Assembly: GCA_003342895.1 (NCBI GenBank)
Contig: PTFA01000370.1
Coordinates: 332,479 to 396,478 of the forward strand
Length of the DNA: 64,000 bases
Reading direction: 5' to 3'
Source: Casuarius casuarius
Taxonomy: Eukaryota; Chordata; Aves; Casuariiformes; Casuariidae
Shown: piece after piece, positions 1-17,500 of the stretch
Numbering within the stretch: position 1 is the first letter of the stretch
Layout: every line of letters starts with the position of its first letter
Program-made: the position numbers and the translations under genes
Notes under the pieces: generated by a model
The model's database searches: none
What the model was told of the DNA's origin: nothing
What the model saw: the letters and a program-made list of their open reading frames with translations, nothing else

Positions 1-764
1 ACAACAAGAAACTCCCAGCATTACAAAGCAGAAGTGCAGGAGGAGGGAAAGGCCTTGTTTAATGTGAAGGGAGTGTTTAATCGTCGATTTATGAGGCAGG
101 GTAGGTCCGTGATGGTAAGTTATGAAAAGAACACCCTGGAGCACACGTGCCTCATTCTTGCTCATGCATGTACAAACTCCTCCTGATGACCAACATTACT
201 CAGCTGTTGCATAACCAGAAAAGATCTACACAGAAGAGAAGGAATGAAGACCCTATAATTTTAAATTCTTGGCATGTGGTTTCTAAAGCTATTCTGTTAG
301 AACACTATTGTTCTTTTCTTGTAATTTCAAGGATACACTGATCTAAAGAGGGACAGAAATAAGGCTGAGGACAGACCAACTGGCTTTTCATTCCCTACAC
401 GAGAAAGGATTACGAAAACTAGAAGTGACAGGTGAAATACTTGAAACCCAGTACTTTTTGGATTGCTGCCATCTACAAGCATAGTCCGTACACCTGTTTA
501 GCAGCACACCAAAGATTAAAGAGTAATCACACTGTACTTTTGAGCAACTGTCTGCAACAAAGACCAACTGGAAGAATCAGCAGAAAGTTAAACATACAGG
601 CAAACATTTCAGAGCCACAGAGTCACTGTACAGACCAGGGAACGGCATCTTTCTTTATACCTCATATCACGTTTCACTTCTGCGGCTGAAGAAAAGGCTT
701 CAGCACTAAGCAACATCCTTGTGCACTTGTATCATTGTTCTTAAGTGTTTTAAACAAGGATGAC
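1..764. other. Intergenic sequence beyond the TDH 3' end
   Basis: No gene, RNA gene or clear repeat seen; short open frames here look like chance. By synteny with human 8p23.1 the next gene outward would be FAM167A, convergent with TDH, but no coding part of it is visible. Confidence 0.4.
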
Positions 765-790
765 AAAAGCAGGACACATCTGTATAGGAT

Positions 791-796
791 TTTATT
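791..796 (-). terminator. TDH: Candidate poly(A) signal AATAAA for TDH
   Basis: Canonical hexamer on the minus strand (plus TTTATT). Minus-strand sequence 10-45 nt downstream is rich in U and G (CTGCTTTTGTC), as expected of a downstream element. Confidence 0.5.
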
Positions 797-1502
797 AAAG
801 TAGGCATCATCCACAGCTTACAATAGTTGAAAAAATATTCTTAAAATCTTTTTCCCTGAACAGGTAATGTAACAGCTACAGTGCTCAAATGTTATGAGAG
901 AAGTCTCTGCCCAGAATATTGAACTTCAAAGTGGTAGCAAAAGTTATACATTTTGTATCATGTCAAATTGCAGAAAACACAGAAAATACTGTAACGTAGC
1001 CACAGAGGTTACAGGAAATATATGGAAAAGAAGGGGGGCAGGGGAAGGGAAAGACACATGCATCTTTGGTCATAGGTTGAAAACTAGAATTTCAAACAGG
1101 AACCAGACTATGTAGCCATATCTCATCACATTCCTCAACTATCACATCTTTACCTCCAAACAACTGCCTATTACAATATGGTTTATTTCACACTTTGCAA
1201 AACAGAAGTTTCTTAAGTGGCTACTCCTAAATGGAGTCAGTGACTATTGGCAAAAGATTAAATTTGCTTAAAATGCCATAGGTTTGAATTTCATCTTCAC
1301 TGCAACACCCTGTTCAAAGCTTTTGTGCAACACCACAACCAAGAACAGTTTACATCAGAAGAAGGAACATTTTTGCTCATCATTCTTATTAGCATTAACC
1401 CGAGCTTTGAGCTAGAATGAAGGGAGTAGTAGACCCGTAACTTCATTTGAAGCAAGGAAATGAAGTTGGACCTATCAACAACTCTTTACGTTTATATAAA
1501 AT

Positions 1503-1566
1503 ATATATATGTAAAGAGAGAGTGTGGGTGTGTGTATACATACACACACTCTCTATACATGTATAT
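1503..1566. repeat. Imperfect inverted repeat (TG/CA rich hairpin)
   Basis: The left arm (tatatatgtaaagagagagt, then gtgggtgtgtgta) pairs with the right arm (tacacacactctctatacat, then gtata) apart from a 4-nt bulge and a few mismatches. The loop is only a few bases. In the TDH 3'UTR it would form a long RNA stem. Confidence 0.7.
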
Positions 1567-2764
1567 TGATAAGGAGTCCCCGAGTGAATTATGAAAGACT
1601 GGAATGGACAAGACATTTGAGATCATATTAAAGACTTCATTTGATGCCTCAGGCTAACAGTTTACTGGAAGATGATCCTGTTTTGGCAGGGCAGAGGACA
1701 AAAATCTTCTGGGAAGGTATGATCAAGACCAACTTTGCTGGCCCATTGGGCCAAATACTACATTTGAACAATGTGATAGTTACCACAGTGGCCACAGTTT
1801 TTTAAAAAAATTGTCTTTTAAGAAATGTAAACACTAAAAAAAAGTTTCAGTATGGGCCACATCCCTAGAGGTTTTCAAGCTTAAATATCCGGGAAATCCA
1901 TACTTTAACAGATTAAACCGTATAAGATACATACAAAACCAAGAGATAAAAGTTCAACAAATGTTTAAAATAACAGGGTTTCACCACAGAATCTTCATTT
2001 GAAGGTTCCTTTCATGAGAAAACATATTCCCTGAAGCACATAGACTTCCTCACAAAGAGGCAGAGATCAGGTCATGTCAGTTATCTACTTACTGAAGAAA
2101 CATTGCAGGGTTACAGAGAGCTTAACAGAATAAGAACGACCAAAGCATTGTCACAGAAAACACAGCAAACAATATGTAGGCAAGAAAATATTTGAACATG
2201 TCACCTGCAAGATTCATTGGAGTATGCAAGAAAAAAAAAAGAGCAAGAGAGAACTTCACACAAGTAATTTCCAGTTATTTTGAAAGTGAAAGATATTTTT
2301 TCTTTGAAAAAAGTAAAATAAAAACCAAAGTTCCCCGATGCCATTTCTCAAGGCACACTATTACAATAGTAGCCCATAGCTCAGATTTACACCACAGAAA
2401 CTGATATTTTACATAAAATGGCTCTCCTGTATCTCTAGTTTGTCATTTCTTGTTTTCCAAGTCTCTTCAGTAGCCTCTGAATAGGCGTATCTTATTTGCA
2501 TGCATCTACTAAGACTCCCTTATTAATCCCAGAATCTCCTGCAAATGAAACTCAAATGAGCAGAATATTCCTTAACCGTAACTAGAAATTAGTAGCAAAA
2601 GATCGGCAAATCCCCATCATTTTATAGAAAGGGGATGGACATCAGTAATTTAGGCCTCTTGGCTCTAAACGATCAATCCTTCACATTAAGTCAACAACTT
2701 GAGCTTTTGTTTTTAAGTGATGAATTCAGACAAGAATGGCAGATAAGGCTGCCATTAAAACCCT

Positions 2765-2780
2765 GAAATAAATAAATATA
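2765..2780 (-). promoter_or_regulatory. AU-rich element in TDH 3'UTR
   Basis: Minus strand reads TATATTTATTTATTTC, overlapping AUUUA pentamers that include the UUAUUUAUU nonamer. In a 3'UTR such elements recruit AU-binding proteins that control mRNA stability. Function depends on the long 3'UTR being used. Confidence 0.4.
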
Positions 2781-3839
2781 GGAAGGTATGGTTTCAGCTT
2801 CTGGATTCCTCTCTAGAGAATAAAAGCATATAATAGTTGCATATATATGGTATCTAAAAATAAACATACAGCACAGATAAAAAAGTGTAGTGAACATGAA
2901 CGATTTCAAAGGCTGACATGACTCTACTGTAAGTCTACCTTATCAGCCCACCTTCAAAACTTGTTCCAGGCAGTACATGACCATGCTAGCATGGCAAACA
3001 ACTGGGAAAACCAAAGGTAGTGATAATTAACAATAACCCTATTCCCAGGCCTAGAATTATGCCCTAGATTTGCATGTACATAACAGCTCTTAGGATTTCC
3101 AGTCTACCTCTGAAGGCAGCAGCATTTTCAAAGAACAGGACAAAGCTTAGCTTATACAACCTGGTACTTTTAAAGCATAATGAGAATTCAAGTCCTGATT
3201 CCCTTCACATTTATAGACATTAAAAGAATAATGTCACTTTGTATGCCTTACGTATACAAAAGTGTAGGTTTATACAGTAGTGTGTATACATATATATAGG
3301 AACTATTAACCAAAGTTTCATTTCAAATTAAAATTGCAACAATCCCTGCAATTTTGAAACATGAAGTAGTACTAATCTCTCAGTTGTAGGCAAAGAGAAG
3401 AAAGAATCCTTTACCACGATCTAGTAACTTCCACTAAGAAAACAAAAAAACATAGTTAACTCTGTACAATATGCCTGAAACAGCAGGTTTGACAATATTG
3501 CCCATGTTATTTGCTAAAGAACCACCAGGCAGTAGAATGATTGGAAAGTCATCAGCCAGGAGTATGTGCTTTTTTTTTTTTTTCTAGCTACTTAAACATG
3601 AAAGTTCAAGATCTCCGTGTTTGTCATCGGTGCTATTGTTGGAAACAGTACCTAATGACTTATTTTATCTAACTTATCTAACAATAGTAAATTCCAGCTA
3701 CAGTATTTTTCTGCCCAACTCTATTGCTATTTATGGAAAAGTGATAACTGACATGCTCTAAGACTCAGAATATTATAAACTAATTTAGCTATTTCTTCCT
3801 GGTCCTCTGTGGAAATCTGGAAACATTTTATGAAGTATT

Positions 3840-9123
<5,284 letters not shown>

Positions 9124-9141
9124 CTTCCTCCTTTAAATATG

Positions 9142-12100
9142 CTGCAAGAACAAGGGAAAAAAAAGTCATTAGTCATAAATGGCTCATCCATATTCTTCAA
9201 CATTTTAAACTCTTTAGAGTATTCTAACTGAGTGTTTAAGAGGAGTTTGATGCAATCTAAGCCCCAGCTAATGCACCAACCCAGAGCTGCATCTGCTAGA
9301 GGCAGCCTATGAAGTAACATGAATAGAGATGAGGTATTCACCACAGTGAGCACAAGAAAATATCCACAGCCCCAGCACGAAGAGTCTAGTATACTAAACA
9401 GTGAACATACAAAATGGTATTATTTCAAATTTCGATGTTAACCTTCTTTTAAAAGTCATTAGAAACCATGATTTCAAGCACAAAAGGACTCTAATATAGA
9501 ATTCAAGTTTTAGCTACCATGATTACAAACTTTCACTCAAAAGTACCCACAATGAACCTGCGTAGACCGTCACAAATAACCTAACCTTCCTAGTATTGCA
9601 TCAGTATGATTCAGTTAAACCAGACGCTACAGTAAATTTCTTTAAAGAATACTGCTTTGCTCAAAATTAATGCACATGATGGACAGTACCAGAGAGCAAA
9701 TAAAGCAGAATCAGTCTTTGATTTACCTAGGGCTCATGAAGAGTCCTAATTACTTCACAAAAGTCAGACGTGGCTTGCTTACAGTAACACATTGCAAAAA
9801 TATCCCCAAATTTTTATGAGCTACATGCAAGTTTGGTTTTCTTTCTCTCCAAATCTTTCACACTGGGAATGGGAAAGCAGAATAACATAACCCAAAGAAA
9901 TTGCACATGCATCCACTCATCCTTTTCTGAGATAACATTTTATTTATTTCAAAAACAATTCTTCAGGCACAGTTAATTAAATCTTTCCTTATCTCCCTTT
10001 GAACAACTTTTAGCTGTCTCCCCCAAAGTGAAACAAAGAGTAGATCTCCAGAGGATAATGTCTTTTTAAACTAGCTTGCCTAACATTACCTTGTCAGCTC
10101 CTTTCTCACATGTACTCTTGTTGCATATATTATGAATAGGAGGGTGGGGAAGAAGGAAGCTAAAAACTACTGCACCAAATATTGTCACCAGTTAATTTCA
10201 GCACTAATTTCTAGTAAGAACAGAAAAGCAAACAATGCACTTCAGCATTCCTTTCACTCAAGGTAACACACAAGACTGATAATTTTTCTGATTCATTAAG
10301 GAACCTTGCTATTCAAATGAAGACTTGCTAAACCACCTGCCACAGGGTTAATAAGAGATCAAGAAAACCGGCATGTTATTAAAAAACACATTTACACGTT
10401 AAAACTGATGAAAGCGACTTACTCTGAGATGCACCACCCTTCCCCCTCCCCCCTCTTTTAAGACTTGCTTGTTTGCTTACCAGTTTATCACACTGGGAAG
10501 TGTGGTCAATTAGAATCCCAATGGATTAGCCAAACCTCTGCTGCACCTAACAGCCATAAAGCCATTAGAGGGATCAGTCTCCCTGATACAGCCTTGATTT
10601 AGAGCCATACCTCCCCTGTCACAGGCTACAGAGGCAATTGCTCAATCTTCTGTAGGCTCTGCACAGCTCTCCTGTAATTCCTTGTCATAAGCCAACCCAA
10701 CAGAATCACATTTAACTCCACTTACAGAACTAGAGCAAACAAGCTGTTCTTTGCGCACTGAAAGTGCAGGCTTAAGTTACAGAGGTTACTAACTGATATC
10801 TAAGAAGTCATGCAGCAGTTTTGAGAACCTTTTCCTATCTGAATTCTCTAGTGTCAATTAGTACAGTTCAGCTCATGTTGCTCATCTTCAGTCATGGCAT
10901 TAAGAAAGTTCCTCTCCTCTCTAAACCTACCTTCACAGAACAGGCATGTTCTTACTATTTTTGAGACTCAGTCCCTATATCAAGTTTTCCTGAAATCAAC
11001 CAACAGGTGCAAAAGTAGTTAGGGATGAAGAGAGGGGGAAGAAGGCATGGAGACAGACAGACACATCCAGATGACTGGATCTCATAAGATGTGTTTCTTT
11101 CTGCCTAGGAAACCAGCATAAAAGTATCAGCAGCATTAGTTCTTTAAAGAGCCATGGTAGTCCTTTCTTGTTCCAGAAAGGGATACTGAAGCTGTTTTAG
11201 CACTAGGAGAGCTTCATATGATCTCTGTTCTGCAAAACTTCCCCTTAGAGTAGCTAAAAAAAAGCATTTCACATTTTGAGCTCTAGAAACTAAGTACACA
11301 TACCAAACCTATTTGCTATAAAAAATGCTGTGCTAGGATGAAAGCAGTTTCCCAGCCACTGGTCTGGTTTTTCCAAATTCATTTGCAATAAAAACATACA
11401 GGCTTAAGCTGAAAATTTACCAGCAAGTCAGGATCAGTAAGCTGACATAGCTGACTCAGATCAGTAAATTGCATTTTATATCAGTCACTAAAAAAATCCT
11501 TAAATCACCATGCAGTACAGTCATATGCAAGAAAACCACTTACAACATGCATTTTTCCCTATTTCAAATATGAAGAAGGAAAAAAAAATTGTAACTTGCT
11601 ATTAAATACTAAAAGCTACTAGCAAAGGCCCAGAGAGTAAAGAAATTAATAGTGCCACTTAAAAACCTCACCAAACAACCATGAGACAAGACTAGCCCTA
11701 CCACAAAGCAATTTGTTTTTTCCATCCAAGTTGCTATTGCAAACTTTCTGCAAAACGATGGTTTCTTATTTTAGATAACTTAAAGGCATGATTAACAGCT
11801 CTGAACAAAGAAGTAAGACTCTTGCTGATGTCAATAAATTTATTTTTAAGATAGTTTTATCCTTCCTTACCACCCCAAAGAAGAAGGGGGCAGAGAGGGA
11901 GAACAAAGCAAACAGAAGATCCCTGCTACACTGCATTACCTTCTGACTAGTTTCTCAGTCAGTGGTTTTACTCATTACCCAAACTGCTAATAGAAGCATT
12001 ACTTCCATTCTTTTCTAGATTAAGTGAAATGAGGAAACTAACCCGAAACATGAGACTTATTTCCCCCACTCCACTAATTTAACAGCCAACATTGTATTTA

Positions 12101-14329
12101 ATGATTACGCAATACACCAGGGAATTTTTCCTTTTCCGTCCTTACCTTTCCCTCAGCAGGTAATAGAGCAGAAGCAGAAATGAGAGGGCAATTTAAAGGA
12201 CGCTGCCTCTTTTGAAAGCCAATGGAAATCTTACAGAAAGTAGGAGTTGTCTCCTACAAAAAAAAAAAAAAAAAAAAAAAGTGTGTGCACACCAGAGCAG
12301 CAGCAGCCAGGGACATCGCATCGTTCACATTTGCTTAATTTTGAAACGTCTGCAACTTTGTGCTAGGTAGAAAACTGAAGCTTTGCAACCAGATCCTTTA
12401 ACTAACAGAAACATACAATCTGGGGTTATCTCTGAAGGACAGCTTTTAAACTAATTGTTTGCAGTGCAAAGGATTAGTATAAAGCAAACACACGTTCAAA
12501 TGTAAAGCAATAATCTCCCTTGGACACCAGAAAATTTCTAAGATTCGTAAGAAGATTAAAGGGGGGAAGGGAGAGAAACGGCGTCAAAATTGACTGATAT
12601 TTAATAAATTAACATTCAGCTGCTATTCCTTTGTGAGATTTCACAAGTAAGTGCTATATAAACTGCAAACACCTGTTGCTCATATAAAAGACAAAAACAT
12701 GTTTATAGAAGTTAGCAGTTTCCTATGTATTAGTTATTAACAGACCATTACAGTGATAAGATAAGGACCTCAGGGGTTTGATCTGGAAAATCCCACAACA
12801 TTAAGTTTCAGAGAAAAAGGAGAAGAGAGAGTTCAGCAGCAAAACCAAAATTTCCCACAAAATTTCTGGGGGCTGCACAGCTGCCAAGCTACCACGGGAG
12901 GCTCCTACACAGAGCTAACCAAGGAAGCCTAAAACTTGTCTCTTTTAAAGAAAGCTATGGTACTCTCTAGGATGCAGATCTTGCAGATGACTAATTCCCG
13001 GTATTTTCAAAACTGCTGGCAACCTCACAAATAGGGTCTAAACCAATACAGTGAACTCCAAGATACTGTTCTGAACTCACACTTGTCTCCAAAATGCATG
13101 GTTTTTCTGCTTCAGGACTTAAGGGGGGCTTATGGATATGAAAGCTTGTCTACTTTTTCCAGCTGTATGAAGAAGAGCTCAAGAGTGGAAAGTTTCTGAG
13201 GCATCCAGAAGACAAAGCACACATCACCTGCCTGTCCCACAGCCACCCCTACTCACTGACACCCAGCCCTGCCACCTGGAAAGTCCATCAGATGACCACA
13301 GCTGAGGTCTCTCAAGAAGCAACACCTAGAGGATACTCTAGCTCAAATAACAACAATTAATACAGCTGGGATAGCCAGAAAGACCCAAATCACCTAAGCT
13401 CCCCATTGGTAACTCCTCCAGTACAGACAGCCCCTGAGAGGGGTACCGGGACCCTCATCGCACTCCCTGGTGCGGTGGACGCCAGGGCAGAGAGGAGGTG
13501 CGGCGGGACTGCTACGTGGGCCTGTTATCTCTGGCTGGCACGAGCTGTGGCAGACAGCTGTTAGCTAACCTAAGTTAGAATAACCTTGACGCACGCATAA
13601 GCACCGCAGTTCGTTTTTCGTACGTGATGCAAGCCCAGGGGATGACATGGTATCCTTGGCCGAGGCCATGAAGAAACAGGTTCGGTATGACTGCTTGAAA
13701 AACCAGCCAGAATTGAACCCCAAGGACTAAAAAAGAGTCAGATTGTATCAGGTGCTGAAAAGCATGATGCACTTGGAGTGGCCAGGATAAGGGAGCTCTG
13801 CTTTCTTCAGATGACACAGAAAGACAAGAGTTAACCACATGCACGAAGAAAAACCCTGTAACCACACACCACATCTCTGGTAAAAGGAGACCTGGATACA
13901 AGTAAACTAGGAGAGGGAAACATGCTCGCGGATGAAAGAGCAGCTACTTGGTGGCTTTGCATCGTAACACCAGGCCTAGAGACAACCAGCAGAATTTGGG
14001 GAGTGAAAAAAAGCCATAGGGAGCAAGGCAGCACTCGAGACCACAGCTCTGATTCTTGGTGGCTTTTTTCCCCCTTTTTGGCCCCAAAGGGATGGAGCCA
14101 CCTCAACCTCAGCCCCCGGGGTGAGTCAGCACGGCTGCCCCGCGGTTACCGGAGGGGGGCAGGGGGGCACAAGGCGAGGGGAGGCTCTGCCGCCGCCGCG
14201 AAGGGAGCGCCCTCAGCGGCGGCTGCGGCGCGCGCCCCCCGCCCCTGAGGGGAGCGACCGTTAAGAGCAGCAACCGCCCGCCCGCGCGCGCGCCGTCTCC
14301 CCCCTCCATTCATTCATTCATCCGCTCAC
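9142..14329 (-). other. TDH: TDH 5' intron (non-coding exon to first coding exon)
   Basis: A 5.2-kb interval between the acceptor of the first coding exon (9143-9142) and the best donor in the CpG island (GTGAGC starting at 14329). No coding exon is visible inside. It contains a 23-base poly(A) run (12258-12280) and scattered T- and C-rich runs. The intron's upper end is inferred from the single strong GTGAG donor in the island. Confidence 0.5.
12258..12280. repeat. Poly(A) run of 23 bases
   Basis: An uninterrupted A tract followed by gtgtgtgcac. No retroposon body was recognised upstream. Confidence 0.9.
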
Positions 14330-14560
14330 CCGCGCCCCGTCGAGCTCCCGCAGCCGCGTCGCGCCTCGCCGCCTCTCCTCCGGCGCCGCGCCCCGATAGG
14401 CTGAGCGGGGGGCGAGGGGCGGGGCTGGAGGTGTACGTCACCGCGGAGGGCCCGGCCGTCGGGGCGGGGGAGGGGGATGCTCTGACGGCAGCGTGGTGCT
14501 GCGGCCTCTGTCATGAGTGACGTCATACCGCCGTGTCCGCCAGCGCTGACAGCCAGCGTT
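14095..14560 (-). promoter_or_regulatory. TDH: TDH CpG-island promoter
   Basis: Dense CpG sequence in an otherwise A/T-leaning region. It holds a GC box (ggggcggggc, 14416-14425), a CRE half-site variant tacgtca (14434-14440), a perfect CRE TGACGTCA (14518-14525), a (CG)n run near 14282-14293 and an (ATTC)n run near 14308-14320. A minus-strand donor (exon end 14330, then GTGAGC) would end a non-coding first exon. A MARE/AP-1-like TGAGTCAGCA sits at the edge (14122-14131). The TSS is probably between 14330 and 14560; this is inferred, not seen. Confidence 0.7.
14518..14525. promoter_or_regulatory. Perfect CRE palindrome TGACGTCA (TDH island)
   Basis: Consensus CREB/ATF site. It lies upstream of the predicted minus-strand first exon, in the position expected of a promoter-proximal site. 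Confidence 0.6.
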
Positions 14561-14569
14561 ACCAAGGCC

Positions 14570-17500
14570 AGATGTTAGGGACACGTTAAGATCCAAGCGG
14601 CCCTAATGGAGGCCTTGCGTGCAAAAAAGCGATGGATTTATCCCCAAAACACAAGGATTGACACTGGAAAATAGGAGGGAAAACACCAGATTCCCTGCAA
14701 GGGCATCACCAGGCAGCGCGAAGGCCCGTGGCGCCTTTGGTGAGGCAAGGGGAGCCCGGATGCCTGGGCCCAACCCTACCCTGGGGTTGTCCTCTTGCGA
14801 ACGTGACCTAAAATAATCAAAACGTCCAACCCCGAAGCAATTTCAGATTTGGCTGGAGGGTAGGAATGTAGCAAAGCCTGATTCACTGTAAAAATAGTGC
14901 AAAACTACTGCTTTACCTGTTTCTCAACGGCTTGAACAGGAGGAAAGTTTTGATGATAATCCCTCCGGGTCGGAGACAGAGCCAGCACCCGGTGTGTTTT
15001 GCCGTGCGCCAAAAAGCAAACTTTTCACTTAACAAATTCGGGGAAAGTCATGGCAAGTCAGTGACTTCTGCGGGATAGATCTATCCGGGAACAAGATTGC
15101 TCAATAACCAGGCGCAGGTGGAAAATTCCTGTATGTCCGAGAGATTCATACAGAGGTTCCAGAGCAGCTGCGTTTGTCCGAGTTAAAATGAAGGAAAGGC
15201 TTTGGGGTATTCGAGAAAACAAAAAAAATTAGAAGCTGTATCGTGATGAAGATGCACAGGCAGATGTCCTCCAAGATGGTGGTAATTATCTTCTGTCATA
15301 ATTAATGGCAGAACTTAGGGAATAAAACAGTACTAGACATTTGCCTACCTGCTTGGAGAGAGACAAAAAAGCAAAATTTGAGAGAGAAAGAAAAATCTTT
15401 ATCTCCCTCCTCCCCCATTGCGAACAATTTAACTCATGTTTATGAGCATAAATTAGGCAAGCTGGAAAGACTATAATCTGGGAGATGCTGGTGGTCACAA
15501 CAGACTCTCCAAAAGATAGGGTGACATCTCAAAACTACATGTTGAAATGTGAAGTCCAGGTCAGAGGAGCTTTGTTGCCTTCAGGAAACCCTTCAAATGC
15601 AGAAGGTAACAATTGCTAAAAGGAGAGCGTTTGAAGGTAGACACCAGTCAAGCACGAATCCTTTCTGAAACAAAATTTGACAAGCTCAGATGCCACACAG
15701 AAATGACTCTGTTGTACAAATAACACCAAATGGGTCCAACCACCAGAAAGGCCCCACGTTTGGCAAATTATTAAAGTATTTTTAAAAATGTAATTACTGC
15801 ACTTAGCTTCCTCCTGCCTCAGCGTTCTGCTTATAAAACCTGGCCTTCAAAAATAGCTTTTTTGTATAAAGTGGTTAGATGTTATTCTCTGGAAAGCTCT
15901 GTGAGGTCCTCGTCTGCTCCTCGCTGTGGTTGAGCAGGTATTGCTCATCACCGTGTATTCCCCTGGAGTGGACTAAAAACACAAAAATGACCACAGCGAA
16001 TCAAGCAAAGATCATCCCAGACCATTTTTTTTGTCTCTAACAGCAGCTCTTTCCCCACAAAACTCTCGCAGACCTCTGGGCTCTGCAGCTCAAGGACTTT
16101 CTGAACCAGACATGGTATCTTTACAGTCAGTTTATTTATAGCCACTTTTCATTAATATATTTCTCTTCCATGAGCTCATCCAGATGCCTTTTAAACTCAG
16201 GTTGGCTTTAGCATCTATACTGGACACTATGCCTGCTGCAAACATAATTTAGTGCTAATTAGTTGCAGCTAAACTGTTATGCAACAACCCCCAACCAGCC
16301 TGCCAAGGGGTGAAATTCAGCCAGAGGGAAGAAAAAAAAAATCTCATAAACATCTCTGTGCCAAGGCTAATCTTATCTCAAAGCCTTTGTTCTTCCAGAT
16401 TGCTCGGGGAGTTAATGTTGTTTGTGTTTCTGAAAGATAAAAGTGCTTGGGATAAGGAAAAAAAAAGTAGTAGTGTTTGTTGCTAGAAAGTACAGCTCAG
16501 CAGAAGTAAGGAGGAAAAGGAGACTGGAGCTGTGGCAGGTCTTTGGCTGCTGTTGGAAATCAGAAGACTTGTGGGGATCAGCCTGGGGAAAGGAGGATTC
16601 AAGTCAACCAGGCAGACTGCATCCCTTTTTGCATGCATCCTGCATCCTGCATCCCTGCATATAGGGTTTGTCATGGTCCATAAAATTGATCCATCAAACA
16701 CGATGTCCTGTTTGCCAGCAACTTGTCTCTTTTGTCCTTCAGAGGACTTCCTCCTAATCCACACAGTCACAGTGTTATACATAGGAGAAATAATTTATTC
16801 CAGTGATAAAGACCCTCCTCAGACCTTCGACTCAGGAAAGACGTGGAAATGCTCAGTCTTTCCACCGCAGGTGCTTCCCTAGGAAGGAGAACAGCCTACA
16901 AGCCTCCCCTGCCAGCGGCACCTTATGCTGTCGGAAATCACCTACTCCTTTGGCTGGAAACACTGTGGGAATCTTGATTTAGAAACAGGATTCCCATATC
17001 CAGCCCTGCTCACTAGGCTGCAAAAACCTAGTGCACCAGGACGCTGCTAAGAGTCTTAGAAAGTGTGACACAGGATCGGATTCAAGTCCAAATACTTTGC
17101 ACAAACTGCTCCAGGCTCCGCGGTCCCTCCTGGTTGCGCATTAAGAACTTCCTGCTACTTGCAGCTTTACCAGTTGTCTAGGAAATCAAGATGGGGACTC
17201 TAGGAAATCAGGAGTGCTGGCACTACATCACACCAAGGTCGTGTCACTGGGCTTCCTCAGTTTTAGCCAAGGAAGGCCCCTTTCTGTGAAGATGTTCTGC
17301 CAATGCCCCAAGAAACACACAGCTGCAGCGGTGATCACATGGATTTGGGGAGTGTCTGCCTATCAGCCCCGACAGATGGGATTGCCCTTCGCTGGGCTGT
17401 GTGCAAACAAGAACAGACAGTTCAGGACATTCGCTGTAAATAAACCAGGCAGACGTGGGCTGGGGAGGAGCACTACGACAGATGGGGGCAACATGATGGG

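Larger units (their letters stand above)
771..3839 (-). other. TDH: Probable TDH 3' untranslated region
   Basis: About 3.07 kb of A/T-rich sequence after the TDH stop without another gene. The first canonical poly(A) hexamer on the minus strand is AATAAA at 796-791, inside TTTAATAAAA. A U/G-rich tract follows downstream on the minus strand (about 780-745), which is the usual arrangement of a cleavage site. Shorter isoforms using variant hexamers (CATAAA or TATAAA, for example near 3826 and 2620) are possible. Contains a long inverted repeat (1503-1566) and an AU-rich element (2765-2780). The extent is inferred. Confidence 0.5.

Noticed and set aside
14121..14130. Plus-strand GTGAGT donor at the edge of the TDH island
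   Set aside because: No supporting exon or acceptor; it coincides with an AP-1/MARE-like site that explains the sequence as well.
13922..14309. Open frames on both strands in the TDH CpG island
   Set aside because: Same GC-driven lack of stops; no conserved protein and not in phase with TDH.
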